Assembly: GCA_003550325.1 (NCBI GenBank)
Contig: QKWP01000343.1
Coordinates: forward strand, 96,601-160,600
Source of the DNA: Gigaspora rosea
Lineage: Eukaryota; Glomeromycota; Glomeromycetes; Diversisporales; Gigasporaceae
Direction: 5' to 3'
Length of the DNA stretch: 64,000 nucleotides
The position numbers and the translations under genes are program-made. The notes below the pieces were generated by a model that was not told the origin of the DNA, did no database searches, and saw only the letters and a program-made list of their open reading frames with translations. This document shows positions 55,894 to 64,000 of the stretch, piece after piece (position 1 is the first letter of the stretch; each line of letters starts with the position of its first letter).

Positions 55894-58800
55894 GTAATGT
55901 TGATTAAATCTCTTTGTTTTGTTTAGATTATTAATCCTATTCATCCTATAACTTTTATTTTGCATTTTTTCTGTTTGATTGTTATTGGAATCATCACCAG
56001 TGGTGACTACATTGTAATTATATTGAAAATTTTTACATAAATTATTTTAATTGTGCTCCTCTAATTATTTCTTTATTATTATTATTATTATTTTGTTATA
56101 AATGTTATTAATCTAATTATATATATTTTACCTGATTATTAGATTCATGTATGAATTTAGCATTAATTTATAATTATCATTTTCATTATAAATTAATCTT
56201 CTTTTATTATTAGTGGGTATCTTTAAAAAACTTTCATTAGAATTTAATAATACGTCTTTTTTTATATTCTATTAAATTATTAGCGGGTACGTAATTTATG
56301 CATCAACTTTTTAAAAACTATCATATCATTTGATATATTTAATTGTTTTCCCGTATTTTTTTTCGGATTATCAGAGCGTAAGTATAAATTTCTTTTTTAA
56401 AAAGTGTTAATCGGTCACGCTGCAATTAATAACCAACTTTATGCCATAATTGTGAAAAAAAAATAATGTTACTTATTAGCCGAATACAAATTAATTAAAA
56501 GTGCTAATTTATTACAAATCTTACTCAAAGTTGGCTAATAATTACAGCATGTCCAATTTAATTCCCACATACTTTATTATAACGCGTCTTCACATTCTTC
56601 TATTTGGATTATTAGAGTGTAAATATATTTATTCATAAAATTAGTACCTATTTTATGATTTTATTGAATTGATTTTTATACCTAATAACATATATTCTGG
56701 AATATTAGTTTGTAAGTATAAAACTTATCGCACTTCCATAATTAGCTTTTATATATCCTATAAATGATCTTTTTCTATTTGATTTTCAGGTTGTAAGTAT
56801 AAGATTATTTTATATATTTTAAATTGTTATTATTTTATGATCATTAAGCCGTATTTTTATTATTGCTTGTTGTTTATTAGCGGGTAAGTTAAATTTATTG
56901 GATTTATTTCTTAAAGAATTAATAAATTTTTATTTCAATTTTCTAATCAACTTATATAATAAAATGTCTTCTTCTGTCGGACTTTTAGTGTGTAAGTATA
57001 AATTTTATTGAATTTATTCTAATGATTTAAATTATTCTTTTCTAATTTATTTTATATTTTATAATGTTTATTTATATTATAGAATTGCTATGTAAATATA
57101 AATTTTTTTTGCATTTATTTATAATTATTATGAAATTTATCATTCTATGCCTCTAATGTTACGTATTTTATACCAAATCCTTAGAGCGTAAGCAAAAACC
57201 TTATTGTATTCATTTCTAGAATTACAATTTTATAATTTAATTTCTAACTGTCTGTCTCGTTGAATTATTAGAATGTATGTTTTTTATTTTTAAATTTATT
57301 TTTCAGCTTTTATAACCTAATTTTACATATGCTCACATTCTTCTTTTTAATTATTAGTGGAGCTTATGCACAGTATTTATCACTAAATTTATTAGTTATA
57401 TTATTTTAATTTGCATTTACAACTCAATGACAATCGTTTTTTTCATTCTTCTGTCACATTATTAGCAAGTAACCTCAACCATTCTAAAGTTATCTATTTT
57501 TAATTGATTCTTTCAAGATAATTTAAATTTTTATAATTTTAGGACGTGAGTGTAATATTTTGATTCTTTATTCTTTTTGTTATCTTTTATAATAGGTACT
57601 AACTTTCAGATGCAAAACCATTAGTCAGTAAGTATTGTGTGTTTTTTAACATTTGATATTTTTAAATTATCCACTAATTAGCTTTTATTTTTCTATTTAA
57701 AGAGAGTATGTACTTTATATATAATGCACTTAGACCTTTTAAAAAGCAACAAAAATTTCAAACCCTGGCCCAGGTTTTTATACTAGATCCCATTAATGCA
57801 ATTTATTATAGTTCTTTAAATACATTGTATCAAAAATTGGCTCTATGAGTTGCATTTAGAAAGTCTGACTGCATTTTTATCATTTGATTTTTAAATTGCG
57901 ATTATATGATTAGCTTTATAACTTAATATTCTTATAAAATTATTAATTTATATTAAGTGTTTGGGCGTAAGTATGGACATAATTTTATTAACCTTAAACC
58001 ATCATTTCTTTAAAAAACCATCAAGTAATCTTTTCTTATTAAATTACTAGGCTGTTAGTATAAATTTTTTTTTGGTATCTTCTATAATGCTTCGACTTTA
58101 TATAGCATATCTAATTTGATAATACACATATTAACATACTTTTATGTTCTAATCAGTCCGTAAGTATATTTATTATTGATTTATTAAAATTAATTTATTA
58201 TTTATCTTAAATAGCTTTATAAATAATGGCCTTTATTTTTATATATTTTTATTAGCTCTGGGTAATTATAAGCTTCATAGCATTTATTCTTTTTAAATTT
58301 AATTATCTTAACCTAATAATGCATATTCTTCTACTAAATTAGGTTGAAGTAAGTAAACCCTTTCGATTTTATTCAAAATTGTAAAAATTTTGATTTTATG
58401 CATTTTTCTGACATGTCTTTCTTATTTTTCTATTGAAATTTTAGCAAGTATATACTTTAGTTTTAAATTTTTATTTTTTTTATTCATGCTTCTAATTTAT
58501 TTTTATAATACATGCTTGTTTATTTTTCATTAAAGTCCTACCATGTAAATATAATGTTCTGATTTTACAATTTTTATTTGCAAATTGTTATTCAATTTAA
58601 TTTTTCCCTATAATTATTTCTATTGAATTATCAGTGAGTAAGTATATTTAATTATATTTATTTCTAAATTTAAACTTTTATAACCGATTATGTATATTTC
58701 TTATATTGGATTTCTAGGGAGTAAATATCAGTTTGTCAAGTCTATTTTTAAAAATAATTATTTTATAATTTTTGCTTTACAATTAATAATATTTTTATAC

Positions 58801-61800
58801 ACTAATTTTGGACCATTAGCTAGTAAGTATAAAGTTCATTAGGTTTATTTATTAGCTTATAATTTTTTATATTGGATTTTGTAATATTAAAAATATATTT
58901 TGCCAATTAGTGATGCGTATGTATTAATTTTACAGTAATTATTTAAAATTGTGCTTGCTCTTATGACTTAATGCACTTTCAATATTAGATGGTGAGTATA
59001 ATGTTGCCGTATTTTTCTAAAATTTTAGTATATATTTCAAATGACTTAAATAATCTAAAATGTTTATTTTTTGTTAAAGTGATATCGGGTTTGTGTTTTG
59101 AACTTTGCATTAATTATAATGATAATTCTTAAATTTTATTAATCTAAATAAAGTACATTTTTGCTAGAGTGTAAGTATAATTTTTGAAAATTTAAAGTTT
59201 TGCTCTAATAATTTAACTATTTATATTTTTATATTATTTATGGTTTTAAAATTGAATTTCTACCTGTTAAAACAATAATGAATATTCATAATTTTAATGA
59301 CTTCTATAATCTAATTTTATAATCAAATGATCTTTCAGGAGTCATTACTATAGTTGGTAAGTTTTGATATAATTGTATTATTATTTAAAATTAAAAATTA
59401 ACCTTATTATTATTACCATTAATGATTATTGCGTAAGTATAAAATTTATGTACTATTTTAATGCTTTATTTTGCAATTTATATATCTTATGTAATTTTCT
59501 GTTGGATCATCAGTTCGTAAGTATGAGATTTATTGCATTTCTAAAAGATTAACTTATGGTTGACCATTATATAATCTATTGTATGATGATATATATATCT
59601 ACTTATATTCTTTGTTGATTGCCAGTGGGTAAGAATAAAGTTCATCACATTTCTAAAAATCTTATAGCTAATTATATATAATAAACTCATAATAAATTCT
59701 ATTTTAACTAATATTTTCTTATTGACTTTTATATAATCTACTTATGATAACATTATTATTAATTAATAATAATGAAATATTTAAATATTTAATATAATTA
59801 TTCTGTTAAATCATCAGTTCGTAAGTATGATATTTATTGCATTTTTAAAAAATCAAATTATAGTTAACCATTATATAATCTATTGTATGATAATATATAT
59901 ATTTACATGTTCTTCATTAATTGCCAGTGGGTAAGAATAAAATTCTAAACATCTTATAGCTAATTTTATATATAATAAATTTCTGATGCAAATATTTTGT
60001 AAATGGATTATTTGTAGACAGTAAGTATAGCAGATAAATTGTATTATTTTTAAATAGGGAATTTTTACTTATGTTTTATAAATTATTAATGCATATTTAC
60101 ACATTCTTTTGTTTCAATTGATCTGTTTGATTATTATAAATTTAAGGAACACTTCTTTCTATAGAAATTTACTATTTCTATCGTGTTTTTTACATTTTTC
60201 TATAGCAATATAATCATGTCAAATATTGTTGTCAAAAAAATTATGACCAATAGTAAAATAAATTTTTATAATGGAAGTAGGTGTTCCTAAGTTTATTACA
60301 TTTAAAATAATTATTATAAAACACATTTATGATGTTTTACAATTTATGTTGCAATATCTTAAAAACTAGCCAAATAATTAGTATTTGGTGTTTTAAGCAA
60401 TAATACTCTATGCTTCTAGAACTTTAATTATAACCCTAAATACATACTAATTTCAATATAAAAATTTGTGCTAAAAATTCTTATATACAAAGCTTACAAA
60501 ATTTGGACATATATATATAAACATATAATAAGCGCAAATCTATTATAGGTGCTTATATATTTTCATTATATTTTTTATATTTATCTAAGTTTAGTATATA
60601 AAATTTTTAAGATGAATTTTCTATATTCAAAGTAGTATTTAGAATTAGAGTTATGGTTTGAAAAGGGTTTTAGGTGCATAGAACATTTTTACTTATAGCA
60701 CCTTACATTGATTAATTGGCTAGTTTTTGCAATAATATATATGATACATAGATTTAAAACTAGGGTGTTTGGCATAGCAAAAAAAATTGACATGCTACAT
60801 GGCATGCCATTGACATGCTATATATTACACATAATTTTTGCACTACATCAGTTAGCATGCCCAAAAAAATTAGCATGATACACACTATTATATAGTACGG
60901 CATGCCAATTTTATTGGGCATGCCAACTGATATAGTACAAAATTATGCATAGCATATGGCGTGCCAAAATTGTTTTTGGCATATCAGTGGCATGCTACTA
61001 TAGCATGCAACTGTACTATTGGCATGTCCTTACCACTTGCTAGACACCCTACTTAAAACACCACAGGTGTGTTTTAATAAAGCTTTTACGCCTTAATAAT
61101 TTATAATAAATTTTATTCTTGATCTAATAATACACATATTAATATATTTTCTATTGGATTATTAGTAAACGGTAAGTATAATAGATAAATTTTTTATTAT
61201 TTCTAAAAAGGTCTTTTGATTTGAGTTTTTATAAATAATTAATGCACTTTTATACATTTTTTTTTTGTAATTTTCTTTGGATTTTCAGAAAGTAAATATG
61301 GAATTTATTTTTATAAAAATTAATTTATGATAAATTTTATTAATTTATAATGCACATTTATGCATTTTTTTTGTTGTAATTTTCTTTAACTTTTTAGAAA
61401 GTAAATATGGAATTTCTTTTTATAAAATTATCAATTTATGAAGAATTTTATTAATCCATAATGCACATTATTAATATTATTATATATTAATCTAACAATA
61501 TATATAACCTAAAAATATATATATTCACATATTTTCATTGGATTATTAGCGTGTAAGTATAAATCAATATTATTTTTAAAATTAGTTTCTTAAATAGAAT
61601 TTTACAATTTATTAAGATACATTTTCATATTCTTCTGTTGTAACTGTTTTGATTAATTATTAGTGGGTAAGAATAAAATTTATTTTTTATTATTATTATT
61701 GTACATTATTAACTTTATGATATATGTATTAATATATTGATATTTGATTACTAGAGCGTAAGTATACTTTAAACTTAGTTCTTTTAAATTGGACTTTATA

Positions 61801-64000
61801 ACTACTTAATATACATTTATGTATAATATTTTGGCTATATTATTAGAAGGCATATATCAAAATTTATTTTATTTCTAAAATCTATTTATAATTTACTTTT
61901 ATTAATTTATGCACTTTATTATTAATCTAATCTTACTGGGTTTTAACTGGCATTTACATATTCTTTAACTACATGTTTTATATAATTATTATATTATTTC
62001 TATAATGCACATTTGTATATTTATCAATTACAATTATTCTATTTTGTTTAATTGCTAGTTTGTAAGTATAAATTCATTGCATTTCTAAGGTCTTCAATTT
62101 ATGAATGACTTTTTATCTATTATTCATGTTATTATTAATCTAATAATCCACTATTCACATATTTTTTATTTAATATTAGCAAGTAAGTATAAATTGTATT
62201 CTTGTTCTAAATTAGGGCCTTTTAATACGTGTTTAAATATTCTTTTATCTTTTGCAATCATCTATTGAATTATCAGTTTGTAAGTATAAAATTCAATTAA
62301 TGTCTAAATTTTTAATTTATGGATAACTTTTATTAATCTATTATGCAAGTTCTTATTAACATATATGCCAATGTTAATTATTTGATTATTAGTGCGTAAG
62401 TATAATTGTAAATTAATTCAAAAATTAAATTTTTTTAAATTGGACTTTGACTTATTAATACATGTTTGTATATTCTTTGGTAATTATTATTTGGATTGGA
62501 TTATTAGTTAGTAAGTATTTTTTATTTCTAAAATATATTTAGTAATTTACTTTACTAATTTATATATATTATTATCAATCTAATAATTTATAATGACTTA
62601 CATAATTATTATATTATTTCAAAATCAATTTTTTAATTGAAATTTTATAACTTGTAATACAAATTATATATTAATCTATTGCAATTTTTCTATTTGATTA
62701 ATAGTTTGTAAGTAAAATTGTTTTAATAATTGATTTATTATTGATCTATAATGCAAGTTATTATTAACTTAATAATACATCCTTAAATTATTAGAGATGA
62801 GTAAATATAAATTATTATATTACTTATAACCAAACCTTTTTAAATTAGATTTTAATTTATTTATGCATGTTCTATATTTGTAATTAATTTTGGGGGTTAT
62901 CAGCATGTAAGTATAAATGTTTGTATAATATCTAAAGTATAAGTTTAAAATGATTAACTTGCTAATATGTTTATATTCTTATGTTATAATTATTATTATA
63001 CTGGATTATCAGGAGGTAAGAATAAAAGTCAAATATAGATTTTTGTTTATTTTTAAAGTACAAATTTATTTCCTACCCAGAGGAAACTCACCTCTAAGAA
63101 AATAATAAAATTTCAAAAATTTACTAATAAAACTAAATTTGGGTTTAATAAAAAATGATCCCTACACAGTTTTATCCTAACATTCTAAGATTGTTTAAAT
63201 TTTTTCTAAAAAGGAGTGAATAATCCACCTGGGTATCAAATAAAATTTTTCTTCCTAAAATATAGTTATTAATTTTACAACTTATTTCTATCATAATTAT
63301 TTATAACTAAATTATTAGAAAGTAAGTAAAATTTTCAATAAGTATTTATAATAAGATTTTTTAAATGAACTTTATAATTTATAACAAATGGTGCAATGTT
63401 TTTTATTGGAATAGTGAGTAAGTAAACTTTGTATAATTTTTAAATACTGTTTTTTTAAATTGGATAGCTTATTAATGTATATTCCTTAATAATAATTTTA
63501 TACTGAATTAAGGAGGTAGATTTAAAATTTAAATATGAACTTATATTATTTCTAAAACACTAGTTTAAAAATTGGGTTAACTTATTAATTGGTGCATATA
63601 TATATTTTTTTGCAATTATTTGTACTGGATTATTAGAAATAATAGGTAAATATAAAATTTTTAATCAATTTTATATTTAATAATATATTTTTCTTATACA
63701 GTTAATTATTAATTTATTTTGTTTTTTTAAAAAAATGATATTTAAAATTGTATGGATTATAATCTAATGTACATGTATTGTTAGGCTAAAGTAAGTATAA
63801 TTTTCTTTGTATTTATTTGGATTTTCAAATAATTTATTTTTTGACTAATGTTATATCTTAAATTGTGTTTTTACAATCTAATAATAAATATTCTTTTAAA
63901 TTAGACAGTAATTATAATCATTATTCTAAGAATTTTAAATTATTTTTTTTATTATAATAATATATATATTTTTGCATAATTAGATATGAGCGTACAATTC
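55749..64000 (+). CDS. Microexon gene: secreted/membrane protein in at least 61 exons
   Basis: I read one gene made of exon 1 (145 nt), exon 2 (13 nt) and at least 59 microexons of 3-18 nt, all multiples of 3, continuing past the window edge. Introns begin mostly GTAAGTATA and end mostly TTATTAG, and are usually 75-110 nt. Exons 1 and 2 leave the frame at phase 2; reading all later exons in phase 2 gives no stop, while phases 0 and 1 hit several. The product so far is about 142 residues: signal peptide (1-25), a hydrophilic stretch, a transmembrane helix (about 51-70), then a polar region with a few cysteines and a basic end. I know of no family. The splice pattern is read from sequence and is not supported by transcripts here. 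Confidence 0.75.
56001..56013 (+). CDS. Microexon gene, exon 2 (13 nt)
   Basis: TGGTGACTACATT between the acceptor ATCATCACCAG and the donor GTAATTATA. It codes Val-Val-Thr-Thr across its 5' junction. Its length of 13 is the only one not divisible by 3, and it moves the frame from phase 1 to phase 2, exactly the phase in which all following exons are open. Confidence 0.65.
56143..57705 (+). CDS. Microexons, block 1 (17 exons, transmembrane helix)
   Basis: Exons by start: 56143 ATTCAT; 56214 TGG; 56284 CGG; 56375 AGC; 56616 AGT; 56709 TTT; 56790 GTT; 56881 CGG; 56989 TGT; 57083 AATTGCTAT; 57185 AGC; 57272 AAT; 57358-57372 (15 nt, TGGAGC...GCACA); 57466 CAA; 57543 GAC; 57610-57627 (18 nt, or only TCA at 57625); 57703 AGA. 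Each is preceded by AG and followed by GT, most donors being GTAAGTATA. With exon 2 they read TTLFIGGAVLFGVIAIAIGA then YAHKTCKTISQ. Donors of the 56214, 56284 and 57358 exons (GTATCT, GTACGT, GTATTT) are weaker. Confidence 0.7.
56407..56560. mobile_element. MITE inside a microexon-gene intron
   Basis: GGTCACGCTGCAATTAATAA with CCAACTTT is mirrored by AAAGTTGG and CTAATAATTACAGCATGTCC. The host intron is 238 nt; without the insert it would be about 85 nt, the normal size here. The splice sites are untouched. Confidence 0.75.
57723..57875. mobile_element. Probable MITE inside a microexon-gene intron
   Basis: AATGCACTTAGACCTTTT and AAAGTCTGACTGCATT are imperfect inverted ends. The intron is 252 nt long and would be about 100 nt without this segment. 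The interior palindrome CCTGGCCCAGG supports an inserted element. Confidence 0.5.
57958..60020 (+). CDS. Microexons, block 2 (20 exons)
   Basis: Exons by start: 57958 TGTTTGGGC; 58051 GCT; 58157 TCC; 58256 CTCTGG; 58343 GTTGAA; 58445 CAA; 58536 TCCTACCAT; 58635 TGA; 58718 GGA; 58820 CTA; 58911 TGATGC; 58989 ATG; 59080 TGATATCGG; 59168 AGT; 59339-59356 (18 nt, GAGTCATT...AGTTG, or only TTG); 59514 TTC; 59626 TGG; 59818 TTC; 59928 TGG; 60018 ACA. They read DVWALPSGLNNPTIEDYDAC then DIGVSHYYSCSGSGH in phase 2. The TGA exon at 58635 rules out phase 0. The pair TTC-TGG at 59514/59626 is repeated at 59818/59928 with about 180 bp of intron sequence, a recent tandem duplication. Confidence 0.7.
59421..59445 (+). 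pseudogene. Decayed microexon, acceptor lost
   Basis: A perfect donor GTAAGTATAA stands at 59433 after GATTATTGC, but no AG precedes it back to the previous donor. A neighbour would read GATTATTAG-TGC. A 3-nt loss has apparently removed the acceptor. Because all exons are 3n and in one phase, skipping it leaves the frame whole. Confidence 0.6.
60144..60289. mobile_element. MITE with AGGAACAC ends in the large intron
   Basis: AGGAACACTTCTTTCTATAG and TATAATGGAAGTAGGTGTTC with CT after it are imperfect inverted ends. Non-coding interior. Confidence 0.65.
60311..61080. mobile_element. Fold-back element in the large intron
   Basis: The left arm (TTATTATAAAACACATTTAT, TTGCAATATCTTAAAAACTA, GCCAAATAATTA) pairs with the right arm (TAATTGGCTAGTTTTTGCAA, CACAGGTGTGTTTTAATAA) over about 220 nt. 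The right arm is split by the hAT MITE at 60761-61051. Confidence 0.7.
60761..61051. mobile_element. 291-bp hAT MITE nested in the fold-back element
   Basis: TAGGGTGTTTGGCATAGC and CCACTTGCTAGACACCCTA are inverted ends. Flanking TTTAAAAC (60753-60760) and CTTAAAAC (61052-61059) agree in 7 of 8 bases. The interior repeats GGCATGCC and TGACATGCTA. Confidence 0.8.
61166..62906 (+). CDS. Microexons, block 3 (15 exons)
   Basis: Exons by start: 61166 TAAACG; 61289 AAA; 61398 AAA; 61550 CGT; 61664 TGG; 61755 AGC; 61847 AAG; 62059 TTT; 62180 CAA; 62277 TTT; 62393 TGC; 62508 TTA; 62705 TTT; 62795 AGATGA; 62904 CAT. In phase 2 they read KRKNVGASFNFAYLDDM. The AAA exons at 61289 and 61398 and their introns are tandem copies (TTTTCTTTGGATTTTCAG and TTTTCTTTAACTTTTTAG acceptors, GTAAATATGGAATTT donors). 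The exon at 61847 is followed by GCATAT, a GC donor with poor context, so it may be skipped or dead; the frame is unaffected. Confidence 0.7.
63013..64000 (+). CDS. Microexons, block 4 (7 exons, runs off the window)
   Basis: Exons by start: 63013 GAG; 63319 AAA; 63415 TGA; 63513 GAG; 63637 AAATAATAG; 63785 GCTAAA; 63905 ACA. In phase 2 they read RNERNNRLK. The GCTAAA exon would give a stop in phase 1 and the TGA exon in phase 0. A further acceptor (ATAATTAG, 63976-63983) is followed by ATATGAGCGTACAATTC, but its donor cannot be fixed before the window ends. No terminal exon has appeared. Confidence 0.65.
63074..63235. mobile_element. 162-bp MITE inside a microexon-gene intron
   Basis: TACCCAGAGGAAACTCACC and AATAATCCACCTGGGTA are inverted ends. 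The host intron (63016-63318) is about 300 nt, and would be about 140 nt without it. Confidence 0.7.

Larger units (their letters stand above)
60021..61165 (+). other. Enlarged intron of the microexon gene (1,145 nt)
   Basis: Between the ACA exon and the TAAACG exon. Nearly all its excess length consists of a small MITE and a fold-back element that itself holds a hAT MITE. Confidence 0.65.

Noticed and set aside
55749..55907. Exon 1 as a complete 52-residue peptide gene
   Set aside because: Possible if the first intron is retained, but the donor at 55894, the 13-nt exon and the matching phase downstream make it the first exon more likely.
55749..64000. The array as a plain minisatellite with chance splice-like words
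   Set aside because: Not fully excluded, but multiple-of-3 lengths throughout, a single open phase that agrees with exons 1-2, a coherent transmembrane helix and a signal-peptide first exon with TATA promoter argue for a gene.

Overview
The window looks like nuclear DNA of an AT-rich, repeat-laden fungus, most likely an arbuscular mycorrhizal fungus (Glomeromycotina, Rhizophagus or a relative). The grounds are very high AT content, TTAGGG-type telomere-like tracts, a Ty3/Gypsy Gag, a decayed CACTA (tnp2-like) transposase of the kind common in those genomes, many hAT-like non-autonomous elements, and introns of GTAAGTATA...TTATTAG type. The assignment is inferred; there is no rRNA or housekeeping gene here to settle it.

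Layout. 1-3.8 kb: a broken Gypsy element on the minus strand (LTR, primer binding site, leader, gag, damaged zinc knuckle, protease stub) cut by a hAT-like end. 3.8-14 kb: palindromic tandem repeats, MITEs and fold-back elements with no convincing gene. 14.5-19 kb: a CACTA transposase pseudogene split by a 1.2-kb hAT-like element; a second copy of that element lies in inverted orientation at 19.4-20.7 kb. 21.5-24.1 kb: three low-complexity coding pieces (SPVRS-repeat, small ORF after an acceptor, Lys/Glu-rich repeat protein with frameshifts). 25-55 kb: mostly dispersed repeats, with two paralogous small secreted-protein genes (28.8-29.3 and 53.6-54.0 kb, both minus), a 1-kb tRNA-headed SINE-like retroposon with an exact 16-bp target duplication, and a GC-richer island carrying two covarying hairpins.

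The outstanding feature is 55.7-64 kb (plus strand, running off the window). A duplicated TATA promoter leads into an exon coding for a signal peptide, a 13-nt exon, and then at least 59 consecutive microexons, 44 of them exactly 3 nt long and all multiples of 3. Each sits between a TTATTAG-like acceptor and a GTAAGTATA-like donor, mostly 75-110 nt apart. Joined, they are open in only one phase, the same phase set by exons 1 and 2, and the first of them spell a clean transmembrane helix. About 8.2 kb of DNA thus encodes about 142 codons. Units have been duplicated, one has lost its acceptor, and several introns hold MITEs. I know of no described gene with so many consecutive one-codon exons.
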